DNA from: Mycobacteroides abscessus ATCC 19977
GTDB lineage: Bacteria > Actinomycetota > Actinomycetes > Mycobacteriales > Mycobacteriaceae
Length of the DNA: 64,000 nt
NCBI RefSeq assembly: GCF_000069185.1
Contig: NC_010397.1
Span: 1,674,001 to 1,738,000 of the forward strand
Direction of reading: 5' to 3'
Positions 42,455 to 51,617 of this stretch are shown piece by piece (position 1 is the first letter of the stretch; every line of letters starts with the position of its first letter). The notes under the pieces are model-generated. The model saw only the letters and a program-made list of their open reading frames with translations, had not been told where the DNA came from and made no database searches. The position numbers were made by a program, and so were the translations under genes.

Positions 42455-43221
42455 CCGCACTGTCGAACACCGCGCGGCTGTTCCGCCGGTACGTCGTGGT
42501 CGGATTGCGGCAACCGGTATTCGGATTTATCTTCCCGATCGTCTTTCCGGTGGTCCTGGTGATCTTCGTGCGGTCCATGTTCCAACGGGTCGCCGACCTG
42601 CCCGGATTCCCGCTGTCTTCCTATACGGCATACATCGCACCCGGGCTCATCATGCTCATCCCGATGCTCGGTGCCGGGTATGGCGCCGGGACACTCATCG
42701 ACGAGATCCGGTCGGGGTTCACCGATCGGCTGCGGCTCTACGGGGTATCCACCGGACAGATCATGGCGGCCAAGATCGGCTTCGAGATGTTCCGCATCTT
42801 GCCGGCCGCGGTGATCGTCATCGGGCTGCTGGCCTTCCTGGACGCACCGCTGCGGTCGGGTCTGCTCACCGGGGTCTTTCTGGTGCTGGTCATGTTCCTG
42901 TGGTCGGCGGCCTACAGCTCACTGTTCTACCTGGTGGCGTTGCGCACCCTCAATCCGCAAGCGCCGGTGGCGATGCTGCCGCTGGCCCTTCCGGTGCTCT
43001 TCGTCAGTCAGGCGCTGATGCCGTCGGTCTTCCTGTCCGACTGGCTCCGGATCAGCATCAACGCGAATCCCTTCTCTCACATCGTGTCCGCGGCCTCCAC
43101 GATCATGTATGGCGACTTCGACGCGATGCTGGTAGTCAAGGGCGTCCTGGTGGCCATCGGGATGTTCGCGCTGCTGCAAATTCCCATCCATCTGGTGATC
43201 CGCCGGAAAATTGGCAAGTAG
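42451..43221 (+). CDS. ABC-2 type exporter permease
   Basis: 256 residues and six membrane helices with ABC-2 landmarks (LRQPVFGFIFPIVFPVVLVIF; IDEIRSGFTDRLRLYGVS; ANPFSHIVSAASTIMYG). With the DrrA-like ATPase it would export a lipid or a small hydrophobic metabolite. GTG start overlapping the ATPase stop; a longer in-frame start lies inside the ATPase gene. Confidence 0.87.
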   Translation: MTALSNTARLFRRYVVVGLRQPVFGFIFPIVFPVVLVIFVRSMFQRVADLPGFPLSSYTAYIAPGLIMLIPMLGAGYGAGTLIDEIRSGFTDRLRLYGVSTGQIMAAKIGFEMFRILPAAVIVIGLLAFLDAPLRSGLLTGVFLVLVMFLWSAAYSSLFYLVALRTLNPQAPVAMLPLALPVLFVSQALMPSVFLSDWLRISINANPFSHIVSAASTIMYGDFDAMLVVKGVLVAIGMFALLQIPIHLVIRRKIGK

Positions 43222-43238
43222 AAGGCATAGAGAAAAAT

Positions 43239-43514
43239 ATGGAAACCCCATCACAACCTGATGTTCTTCACGCAAGCGGCTCATCACACGTCCGCGAGTT
43301 TCTCATCGAATTCATCGCCGAGGAGCTCGAGCTGCCCACCGCGGATGTCAACGACTTCTCCGAGCTGGTCGGCGATCTCGGATTCGATTCGTTGTCGTTC
43401 GCCCTCGGAGTCTCGGAGATCAAGGGCCGCTTCGGCATTCAGTTGACCAAGGATGATGTCTTCGAATGCAAGACCTTGGGTGCGCTGATCGAGCTGGTGG
43501 AGAGTCGGCTGTGA
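43239..43514 (+). CDS. Acyl carrier protein
   Basis: 91 residues with the 4'-phosphopantetheine site GDLGFDSLSF (Ser about residue 54) and the usual acidic helices. It presumably receives an acyl chain from the FAAL ligase encoded next, to which it is coupled by ATGA. An N-terminal extension of about 15 residues precedes the ACP core. Confidence 0.88.
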   Translation: METPSQPDVLHASGSSHVREFLIEFIAEELELPTADVNDFSELVGDLGFDSLSFALGVSEIKGRFGIQLTKDDVFECKTLGALIELVESRL

Positions 43515-45196
43515 TGAGCCGCTTGCGCGAAGACCGTCCTGGGTCGAACCCCGTCATCGACCGCCTGCTGGCCGGGGCCGGTATCACCGGCCGCGGCCTC
43601 ACCTCGGCGCCGATAGGCCCCGACGGCGCATCGCAGCTGGATGAGTTGAGCACCACGGCGTGGGCGGACGTGCACCGGACGGGGCTGCGTATCGCAGGTG
43701 CCCTGCAGGCAGCAGGTGTGCGGCCCGGTGATGCCGTCGCGGTATTGGCCGGTGCCCCTGGGGAAATCGCGCCACTGGTACAGGGCATCTGGTTCTCCGG
43801 TGCCTCGGTCACCATGTTGCATCAGCCGACCCATCGCTCCGATATGCGGCTCTGGGTGGAGGACACCGGCCGGGCACTGGCCGCAGTCGGCTCTTCGACG
43901 GTCGTGGTGGGTGATCCCTTCATGGCCGCGGCGAGCCAGTTCGGCGCTGTCGCCGCACAGGTTCTGGAGATGTCCGCGCTGCTGGATGGTCCGCCCGGCG
44001 AGATTGTGCAGAGTGATCAGGACGCTATCGCGTTCTTACAGTTGACCTCTGGATCCACCGGCACACCGAAGGCCGTCAGCATCAGCTATCGCAATATCGA
44101 GGCCAATCTGCGGGCCATGGTGAGCGCGTCCGGCGCGGATCCCGAAACAGATGTGGTGGTGAGTTGGCTGCCGCTGTTCCACGACATGGGCATGATGGGA
44201 TTTCTCATCGTGCCCATGTGCCGGGCCATGAGCACCGTCAGCGTGACCCCCATGGACTTCCTCGGTGATCCGCTGTTGTGGGCCAAGCTCATCAGCACCT
44301 ACCGGGGCAGCATGACGGCGGGTCCCAACTTCGCCTACTCGCTGCTGGCCCGCCGCCTGCGCAAGGCGCCCGACGGCGCATACGACCTGTCCTCGCTGCA
44401 ATTCGCGCTCAGCGGTGCCGAGGCCATCGATGTCGCGACCCTGGAACGGTTCGTCGCCGAGGGCGCCCGCTTCGGCATGCGTGCGGACGCCGTCGTCCCC
44501 GCCTACGGGATGGCGGAAGCCACCCTGGCGGTCTCGTTTGTGCGGCGCGGCGAGGGCTATCGGGTGTGCCCGCCGCATCCCGATCTCGTTGCGGCGCAGG
44601 GTACGCAGGCCAGCGCCCGTGTCCCACTGGGGCTACCGCTGCCCGGGTGCGAGGTACGGGTGGTCACCGAGGACCGCCAGGTGTTGGCTCCGGAATCGAT
44701 CGGCGAGCTCGAGATCCGCGGTGACAACGTCACCGCGGGATACCGCACGGCATCCGGATTCGAGTCGATGCTCGATGCGCAAGGCTGGCTCTCCACCGGC
44801 GATATCGGCTATCTCACCGCGGACGGCCAGCCCGTGATCTGTGGCCGCAAGAAAGACATCCTGATCATCTCCGGGCGTAACGTGCATCCGGAGGACATCG
44901 AACGCTCGGTGGCCGGAATATCCGGGGTGCGTTCCGGTGGCGTGGCTGCCGTGCGCCTGCACACCGCTTCCGCCGGCGAGGGATTCGCGATGGTGGCGGA
45001 ATCGGCCCTGCATGCCGATATCGCCGAGAGCGAGCGCATCCGCGCGGAAGTGGCCGACCGCGTCTACCGCACCCTGGGGGTGAGCCCACGCGATGTCCAT
45101 GTGGTTCCCGCCGGATGGATTCCCAAGACGTCCTCGGGGAAGCTGCGCCGGAGGGCCACCTCTGAACGGCTGAAGAGGTGTGAACCGGCCCGATGA
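43514..45196 (+). CDS. Fatty acyl-AMP ligase (FAAL, FadD-type)
   Basis: 560 residues. Adenylation motifs: LTSGSTGTPKAVSISYRN, SWLPLFHDMGMMG, YGMAEATLAVSF, WLSTGDIGYL and the terminal KTSSGKLRRR with the catalytic Lys. LFHDMGM and AEATL are typical of FAALs, which make acyl-AMP and load acyl chains on ACP rather than CoA. It activates the fatty acid for this pathway. Its stop overlaps the yrbE start (ATGA), so biosynthesis and Mce genes are joined. Confidence 0.88.
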   Translation: MSRLREDRPGSNPVIDRLLAGAGITGRGLTSAPIGPDGASQLDELSTTAWADVHRTGLRIAGALQAAGVRPGDAVAVLAGAPGEIAPLVQGIWFSGASVTMLHQPTHRSDMRLWVEDTGRALAAVGSSTVVVGDPFMAAASQFGAVAAQVLEMSALLDGPPGEIVQSDQDAIAFLQLTSGSTGTPKAVSISYRNIEANLRAMVSASGADPETDVVVSWLPLFHDMGMMGFLIVPMCRAMSTVSVTPMDFLGDPLLWAKLISTYRGSMTAGPNFAYSLLARRLRKAPDGAYDLSSLQFALSGAEAIDVATLERFVAEGARFGMRADAVVPAYGMAEATLAVSFVRRGEGYRVCPPHPDLVAAQGTQASARVPLGLPLPGCEVRVVTEDRQVLAPESIGELEIRGDNVTAGYRTASGFESMLDAQGWLSTGDIGYLTADGQPVICGRKKDILIISGRNVHPEDIERSVAGISGVRSGGVAAVRLHTASAGEGFAMVAESALHADIAESERIRAEVADRVYRTLGVSPRDVHVVPAGWIPKTSSGKLRRRATSERLKRCEPAR

Positions 45197-46062
45197 CGAC
45201 ACGGGATCAACTAGTCCGTGTCGGCGGCCAGATGCCCAAGAGGATTCGCACACTTGGTGCCTGCGGCGCGGGATATGTGCGGCACCACCCGATCGCGGCG
45301 CTCACCACCGTCGGCGAACAGTTCGTTCTCGGTGTGCACACCCTGCGGTACTTCGTGGCCGACCTGGTGATGGGCCGCTTCCAGTGGGCGGAGTTCGTGC
45401 GGCAGGCAGCGTTCATGGCGGGCACGGCCGTGATGCCGACGGTGTTGGTGGCGCTGCCCATCGGGGTGACACTGTCCATCCAATTCGCCCTGTTGGCAGG
45501 CCAAGTCGGCGCCACCTCACTGGCGGGTGCCGCTAGCGGCCTGGCGGTGGTGCGGCAGGCCGCCTCGCTGGTCGCGGCCATGCTGCTGGCCTCGGCGGTG
45601 GGCTCGGCGATGACCGCGGACCTCGGCTGCCGGACCATGCGGGAGGAGACCGCTGCCATGGAGGTCATGGGGGTGTCGGTGGTGCGGCGCCTGGTCGTAC
45701 CGCGCTTCGCCGCGGCGATCGTCATCGGCATCGCGTTGACCGGTGTGGTCTGCTTTGTCGGATTCCTGGCCAGCTATTTGTTCAATGTGTTTGTGCAGGG
45801 CGGTGCCCCAGGAAGTTTCGTGTCGACGTTCGCATCCTTTGCGACCCCTGCGGATCTGCTGCTGGCGCTGTTCAAGGCCGCCGCGTACGGCGCCATCGTC
45901 GCGGTAATCGCCTGTCAGAAGGGGCTGGCGGCCCATGGTGGGCCGACCGGCGTGGCCAACTCGGTCAACGCGGCTGTGGTCGAGTCGGTACTGCTGCTGA
46001 TGATCGTCAACGTCGTGGTCAGCCAGGTCTATACCATGCTGTTTCCCAGGGCGGTGCTGTGA
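45193..46062 (+). CDS. yrbEA: Mce-associated permease YrbEA
   Basis: 289 residues, MlaE-family permease with five or so helices (MAGTAVMPTVLVALPIGVTLS; FNVFVQGG). YrbE proteins form the membrane core of Mce transporters and are energised by the MceG ATPase, which is not in this window. The ATG is coupled to the FAAL stop. Mce systems generally import lipids. Confidence 0.88.
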   Translation: MTTRDQLVRVGGQMPKRIRTLGACGAGYVRHHPIAALTTVGEQFVLGVHTLRYFVADLVMGRFQWAEFVRQAAFMAGTAVMPTVLVALPIGVTLSIQFALLAGQVGATSLAGAASGLAVVRQAASLVAAMLLASAVGSAMTADLGCRTMREETAAMEVMGVSVVRRLVVPRFAAAIVIGIALTGVVCFVGFLASYLFNVFVQGGAPGSFVSTFASFATPADLLLALFKAAAYGAIVAVIACQKGLAAHGGPTGVANSVNAAVVESVLLLMIVNVVVSQVYTMLFPRAVL

Positions 46063-46919
46063 CCGCGACACTGCGAACTCGCCCGGACCCGGTGCGCCCC
46101 ATGGCTTACACGGTGGACACCGCGGCCAGACCGTTGGCGCGTTTCGGCCATATGGTCACCTTCTTTGTGCACGCCTTCCTCGCGATTCCCATCGCGTTGC
46201 GCCGGTACCGTCGCGAGTTCCTGCGGCTGCTGTCCGATATCACCTGGGGCAACGGCTCGATCGTGGTCGGCGGCGGCACCGCCGGAGTGGTACTGGTGCT
46301 CGGTGTCACCGCCGGAGCGCTGGTGGCCATCGAGGGTTACAACTTCCTGGAGCTCATGGGGCTGGGGCCGGCCACCGGTGTCATCTCCTCGCTGGTCACC
46401 ACCCGCGAGCTGGCCCCGATCATGGCCGCGCTGGCCTTCGCCGTGCAGGCGGGGTGCCGCTTCACCACACAGCTCGGGTCGATGCGCATCGCCGAGGAAG
46501 TCGATGCGATGGATTCTCTTGCCATCCGGCCTATTCCATACCTGGTGACCACACGCCTGCTGGCGTCCGTGGTCGCGATCATTCCCCTGTACGTGGCCTG
46601 CCTGACCATCAGTTACCTGTCCTGCCAGATCATGGTCGGCATCGTCAGCGGTGGCTCGATGGGGCCGTATCTGCACTACTTCACCCTGCTGGCCAGCGGC
46701 ACCGATATCGCCTATTCCGTGGGCAAAGCCATCATTTTCGTCTGGATAGCCTCGGCGGTGCAGTGCTACTACGGCTTCTGCGCCGACGGCGGTCCGGAGG
46801 GGGTAGGGATCGCGGCGGGGCACGCCATGCGCGCCAGCATCACCGCGGTGATCATCGTCAACATGCTGCTGACCATGGCGCTGTGGAGCGTCGACTCCGG
46901 TGCCAGGTTCGGGGGATGA
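46059..46919 (+). CDS. yrbEB: Mce-associated permease YrbEB
   Basis: 286 residues, the second MlaE-type permease, with VVGGGTAGVVLVLGVTAGALV and TTRELAPIMAALAFAVQAGCRFTTQLGSMRIAEEVDAM, which is the MlaE landmark. GTG start overlapping yrbEA by 4 bp. Confidence 0.88.
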   Translation: MTATLRTRPDPVRPMAYTVDTAARPLARFGHMVTFFVHAFLAIPIALRRYRREFLRLLSDITWGNGSIVVGGGTAGVVLVLGVTAGALVAIEGYNFLELMGLGPATGVISSLVTTRELAPIMAALAFAVQAGCRFTTQLGSMRIAEEVDAMDSLAIRPIPYLVTTRLLASVVAIIPLYVACLTISYLSCQIMVGIVSGGSMGPYLHYFTLLASGTDIAYSVGKAIIFVWIASAVQCYYGFCADGGPEGVGIAAGHAMRASITAVIIVNMLLTMALWSVDSGARFGG

Positions 46920-46920
46920 G

Positions 46921-48429
46921 GTGCTGAATCGCCGTGATAGCCACCACGATCTAGATGGTGCCGTGTTCTCGCGCCGTCAACTGCTGGTGCGCGGGGGCGC
47001 CGCGCTGGCTCTCGTCGCCGTCCTGACGGCGGGACTGCTGATCAAGTCGACCGGGGTGCTGGACCGATACGTGAATGTCATCGCGGACCTGCACAACGTC
47101 GGCGATGGGCTGCCGCCGCGCTCGGACGTCAAATACCGGGGAGTGCTCGTCGGCGCCGTGGACGGGGTCACGCCGTCGGCGGGCACGCAGCCCAATCGGG
47201 TTCGGGTGCGGCTAAAACCCATGTACGCCCGATCGATTCCCGCCACCGTCACCGCGCGAGTGGTACCCAGCAATGTGTTCGCCGTCTCGGCCTTACAACT
47301 CGTCGACCATGGGCCCGGAGCGCCCATTCGCGAGGGCGGGCATATCGCCGAGGACACCCGACTGCCTACCGTGTTGTTCCAGACGACCGTCAACAAGCTG
47401 CGCCAGATCTTGACCGCGGCCGGCCGCGGCCGCGAGGACAACACCGTGGGGATTCTGGCGGCGGTCGGGGCCGCCACCAATCATCGGCGCGCCGAACTGC
47501 TCACCAGCGCCGCGCAACTGGACCGCATGCTGGATCAGCTCAACGCCATCGTCGCGACCGACCAGGGCCCCTCGACGGTCTCGGCGTTGGTGCAGGCCGC
47601 ACACGGACTCTCGCAGACCGCACCGGATCTCGTCGATGCCCTGCATCAGGCGGTGCGCCCCATGCAAACCCTGGCCGAGAAGCGCGAGCAGCTGCGCACA
47701 TTCATCGGCGCCGGGGTACAGACCACCGGCACCACGGTCCGGTCCCTGCACAATCACACCGACCAGCTCATTCAGATCACCACCGATCTGACCCCGGTAC
47801 TCGGTGTGCTGGCCGACAACGCGCAGCACTTCGTGCCGATCACCCGGCGTATCACCAGGTTTTCTGACACCTTTTTCCGGGAGGTGTGGGATCCGGAATT
47901 GGCCACTGCCAAGGGACGGGTGAACCTGTCCTTCACCCCGTCGTATACCTACACCCGGGCCGACTGCCCACGGTACGGGGAACTCAAGGGGCCCAGCTGT
48001 TTTACCGCCCCGCAGATCGCGGTGCGCCCGGACCTTCCGGAAGTACTGCTGCCACAGAACTATCAACCACCGGCCAATCTGGCGCCGCCGCCGGGAACCG
48101 TGCTCGGCGACAACGGCAATCTCATCGCGGTGGGTCCACCGTTGGTCAACCCGAACCCTGACCTGCGTGACCCGAACCCGCCGGTGCCGCCGTGGCTCAC
48201 TCCCGCACCGCCGGTGCCGGGCAGCGCCGACCCCGGCCAGATCCTCACCGCACCGGCATCGTTCGGCGGCAACGTCGGCCCGGTCGGCAGCACCCAGGAA
48301 CGCGGTCAATTGGGGCAAATCCTGGGGCAGCCGGCCACATCGGCAGACCAACTGGTGCTGGGCCCCCTCGCCCGGGGCACCGTCGTGACACGCGCCGCAG
48401 ACCCACATGAGGAAGGAGGAGCCCGATGA
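46921..48429 (+). CDS. mceA: Mce family protein, MceA position
   Basis: 502 residues: a membrane anchor (about residues 30-50), an MlaD/Mce domain (LHNVGDGLPPRSDVKYRGVLVGAV), a long helical region that builds the lipid tunnel, and a Pro-rich C-terminal extension of about 120 residues (APPPGTVLGDNG; DPNPPVPPWLTP). The internal Cys pair (DCPRYGELKGPSCF) is typical. GTG 46921 is chosen, 1 bp after the yrbEB stop. Confidence 0.85.
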   Translation: MLNRRDSHHDLDGAVFSRRQLLVRGGAALALVAVLTAGLLIKSTGVLDRYVNVIADLHNVGDGLPPRSDVKYRGVLVGAVDGVTPSAGTQPNRVRVRLKPMYARSIPATVTARVVPSNVFAVSALQLVDHGPGAPIREGGHIAEDTRLPTVLFQTTVNKLRQILTAAGRGREDNTVGILAAVGAATNHRRAELLTSAAQLDRMLDQLNAIVATDQGPSTVSALVQAAHGLSQTAPDLVDALHQAVRPMQTLAEKREQLRTFIGAGVQTTGTTVRSLHNHTDQLIQITTDLTPVLGVLADNAQHFVPITRRITRFSDTFFREVWDPELATAKGRVNLSFTPSYTYTRADCPRYGELKGPSCFTAPQIAVRPDLPEVLLPQNYQPPANLAPPPGTVLGDNGNLIAVGPPLVNPNPDLRDPNPPVPPWLTPAPPVPGSADPGQILTAPASFGGNVGPVGSTQERGQLGQILGQPATSADQLVLGPLARGTVVTRAADPHEEGGAR

Positions 48430-49493
48430 GAGGCACGGCGGCACGCGGCCCGCTGATCGGGCTGGCCGTCTTCCTGGTCATCGCCACGGCGCTGACCTGG
48501 CTGGTGTATGTGACCCTGCGCCGGGATGTCAAGGGTGCCACGGTGTCCTACGGAGCGATGTTCACCGATGTCTTCGGGCTGCGTGAAGGCGACGATGTGC
48601 GGATCGCAGGTGTGCGCGTCGGGAGGGTCCAGCACATCGAACTCGTCGGAACCACCGCGAAGGTGAGCTTCGCGGTCCAGGACGGTCAGCGCCTCCCCGC
48701 CAGCATCAACGCGTCGGTGACCTACCAAAACATTGTGGGCCAGCGTTATCTCGCGTTGACGCAGACGCACCCGGACCAGGGTGGTCTGCTCGCGCCAGGT
48801 GCGGTCATCCCCGTCGAGCGCACCGAGCCTTCCTTCGATATCGGCACCCTGCTCAACGGCTACGAACCACTTTTCGCGGTGCTGGATCCCGCACAGGTGA
48901 ACAACCTCACCCAGGCCGTCATCGGGTCGCTGCAGGGCGACACCGCGGCCTTCGCCACCCTAGTCGACCAGACCTCAACACTGACAAAGACATTCACCGG
49001 GCGTGATGATGCCCTGGATCATGTCATCGCGAGCCTGGACACGGTGGTGGGCACTCTCGCCGCGCAGAACCGCGATTTCGAGGACGCCATCGGCGCGACC
49101 CGCCAGGTGGTCGATCACTTCGACAGTCGCCGTCCCGAGTTGGTGTCCTCGGTGGGAAAGATGACCGAAGTGGTCAGGAATCTGTCCCGGATCGCCCGGG
49201 ACGTGGACCCCTCCGTGCACGAATTACTCACGCGCGAACCCGGATACACCCGTCACATGCTGGATATCGAACCGCAGATCGCCTACACGGGCCTCAATAC
49301 ACCGCTGTTCCTCAAGGGCCTGGCACGCATGTTCGGGGAGGGCGCCTACATGAATGCCTACGCCTGCGATGTGAACCCCTACGGATTCTTCCCGGGGCTC
49401 AATGAGGTCGTCCCGATCATCGTCGACGCGGCCACTCCGGGAAACAAGGCGAAGCACACCGCACGGTGCAGAAACGCGGGAGACGGTGGCTGA
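48426..49493 (+). CDS. mceB: Mce family protein, MceB position
   Basis: 355 residues with an N-terminal anchor (LIGLAVFLVIATALTWLVYV), the Mce domain (VFGLREGDDVRIAGVRVG) and a helical tail. ATG overlaps the mceA stop, preceded by AGGAAGGAGG, a very strong SD. Confidence 0.87.
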   Translation: MRGTAARGPLIGLAVFLVIATALTWLVYVTLRRDVKGATVSYGAMFTDVFGLREGDDVRIAGVRVGRVQHIELVGTTAKVSFAVQDGQRLPASINASVTYQNIVGQRYLALTQTHPDQGGLLAPGAVIPVERTEPSFDIGTLLNGYEPLFAVLDPAQVNNLTQAVIGSLQGDTAAFATLVDQTSTLTKTFTGRDDALDHVIASLDTVVGTLAAQNRDFEDAIGATRQVVDHFDSRRPELVSSVGKMTEVVRNLSRIARDVDPSVHELLTREPGYTRHMLDIEPQIAYTGLNTPLFLKGLARMFGEGAYMNAYACDVNPYGFFPGLNEVVPIIVDAATPGNKAKHTARCRNAGDGG

Positions 49494-49494
49494 G

Positions 49495-50511
49495 ATGATC
49501 AGGCCGCTGGACTCATACAACAAGACTTGGCTCGGTGTCGCGGCCGTGGCCGTTGTCGCCGCGCTCATCGGTGGCCTGCTGCTGGTGAAGCAACTGGGCA
49601 TCGGATACCGGCAATTCACCGCGGAATTTCTGCAGGCGGCCGCGTTGCGCCCGGGAAACATCGTCACCGTCGCAGGGGTACAGGTCGGTTCGGTGACCGG
49701 CGTGCGGTTGGCGGGTGATCGTGTTGAGGCGACCTTCCGGGTGCGTGACAACATGGCGGTCGGCACCGATTCGCGCGCCGCCATCAAGATCACCACCCTG
49801 TTCGGCTCGCGATACGTCGACCTGAGGCCCGCAGGCGCCGGGACGCCGGCAGGCCGGCGGATCAGCCTGCAGCACACCGAAGTTCCTTACGACTTGCAGG
49901 CCGCGCTGGCCGACTCTACCCGCACCTTCGAGCAGGTCGACGCCGACCGCATCGCCTCCTCGCTCAACGTGCTGGGCACTCAGCTGGATGGGTTGCCCGG
50001 TGTGGTGCCCCAGGCCATGGAGAACGTGCGTGCCCTGTCCGCGGTCATCGCGCAACGGCGCGAACAATTGGGCACGTTGCTGACGAGCACCGAGAACGTC
50101 ACCAGCATGCTGCGTCGCCAGCAGTCCGACATCGGCACCTTTATCCGGCAAGGACAAGAACTGGTGGGTGAGTTCGTGGCGCGCTCGGCGGCCTTCCACG
50201 CGATGATGCGCTCGCTACAGAGCATCGTGGCGTCACTGCGCACCATCGTGGTCGGTGATCACCGTGCGCTCGACGGCGTCATCCACACCCTGGAGGAGCT
50301 CAGTGGCAAGCTCGCCGACCAGGATGCCTTGCTGCGCAACCTGCTCCAGATCGCGCCGGTGCCCATTCGCGAGATCGCCAATGCCACCGGATTCGGCAAC
50401 TCGATCGAGGGTAACCCCGGCGGCGGCGCGCTCATCGACTCGTGGATGTGTGCGATCAGTGGCCGGGCCAAGCAATTTGGGATGATCGAGTACTTCAAGG
50501 ACTGCCAGTGA
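49495..50511 (+). CDS. mceC: Mce family protein, MceC position
   Basis: 338 residues: anchor WLGVAAVAVVAALIGGLLLV, Mce domain (ALRPGNIVTVAGVQVGSV), then the helical region. ATG 49495 lies 1 bp after the mceB stop; an in-frame extension to 49402 lies inside mceB. Confidence 0.87.
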   Translation: MIRPLDSYNKTWLGVAAVAVVAALIGGLLLVKQLGIGYRQFTAEFLQAAALRPGNIVTVAGVQVGSVTGVRLAGDRVEATFRVRDNMAVGTDSRAAIKITTLFGSRYVDLRPAGAGTPAGRRISLQHTEVPYDLQAALADSTRTFEQVDADRIASSLNVLGTQLDGLPGVVPQAMENVRALSAVIAQRREQLGTLLTSTENVTSMLRRQQSDIGTFIRQGQELVGEFVARSAAFHAMMRSLQSIVASLRTIVVGDHRALDGVIHTLEELSGKLADQDALLRNLLQIAPVPIREIANATGFGNSIEGNPGGGALIDSWMCAISGRAKQFGMIEYFKDCQ

Positions 50512-51617
50512 CCACGATTCGTAAGATGCTCCTGATATGTCTGGGGCTGGCCCTGGCCGCGACGACGGCGGGCGCGGCATGGTCCGTCACCCGGGACCGT
50601 GGAACCATCACCGTCACGGCCCAATTCGACAGCGCCGCGGGCCTGTATCCGGGAAATGTGGTGGCAGTCCTCGGCATGCCGGTGGGGCAGGTCTCTAAGA
50701 TCACCGCCCGGGGCGGCTACGCCGAGGTGGAGTTCACGGTGGACAGCCAGGTGAAGGTGCCCGCCGACGCCCAGGCCGTCACGCTCTCGACGTCGATCCT
50801 GACCGACCGCCAGATCGAGCTGTCCCCGCCGTATCGCGGCGGACCTGAACTGCGTGACGGCGACACCATCGGCCTGAGCCGCACACGGACGCCCGTCGAA
50901 TTCGACCGGGTGCTGGGCATGCTCGACAAACTCTCCGGGTCCCTGCGCGGTGACGGTGCCGGTGGTGGGCCCATTGCCGCGGTGCTCAACGCGGGCGACG
51001 GTGTGGCCGCGGGCAATGGTGATCGCATCAAGACGGCGCTGGACGAGTTGTCGCGGGCCTTGCGGCTGGGCGCCGACGGTGGGGCGCACACCCGCGAACA
51101 GATGACGGCCATCGTCAAGAACGTCAGTGGCCTACTGGACGCGGCGGCCCGCAATGACGCGAGCCTGCGTCAGTTCGGTTCGACGGTACGACAGCTCAGC
51201 GATGTGCTGGCCGATGAGAATTTCGGGTCGGGCAACACCGGGCGGCAGTTCAACGAGGTGATCGAGCAGACGGGGAATATCTTGCAGGCCAACCGGGATG
51301 CGATCCGGCGTGGTATTGCCAACGGCAACAAGAGCATCCAGACGGTGTATGACCGCCAGCGGGAGGTCGCCGAGTTCTTCGATGTGTTGCCGCTGATGGC
51401 CGACAACCTGTACAACGCCATCGACCAGCGCAACGGCGCCATCCGGGCGCACTTCCTGGCCGACCGCATGGTGTTCGACGGCCAGATGGCCAAGGAGATC
51501 TGCAATCTGATGGGCTTGCGACAACTCGGCTGTAGCACCGGGACACTGCAGGATTACGGCCCCGATTTCGGGCTGACCTACATGCTCGACGGTCTTGCGG
51601 CGATGGGGCAGAAGTGA
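50508..51617 (+). CDS. mceD: Mce family protein, MceD position
   Basis: 369 residues: anchor MLLICLGLALAATTAGAAW, Mce domain (AGLYPGNVVAVLGMPVGQV) and helical region, with CNLMGLRQLGC near the end. GTG start overlaps the mceC stop (GTGA). Confidence 0.87.
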   Translation: MTTIRKMLLICLGLALAATTAGAAWSVTRDRGTITVTAQFDSAAGLYPGNVVAVLGMPVGQVSKITARGGYAEVEFTVDSQVKVPADAQAVTLSTSILTDRQIELSPPYRGGPELRDGDTIGLSRTRTPVEFDRVLGMLDKLSGSLRGDGAGGGPIAAVLNAGDGVAAGNGDRIKTALDELSRALRLGADGGAHTREQMTAIVKNVSGLLDAAARNDASLRQFGSTVRQLSDVLADENFGSGNTGRQFNEVIEQTGNILQANRDAIRRGIANGNKSIQTVYDRQREVAEFFDVLPLMADNLYNAIDQRNGAIRAHFLADRMVFDGQMAKEICNLMGLRQLGCSTGTLQDYGPDFGLTYMLDGLAAMGQK

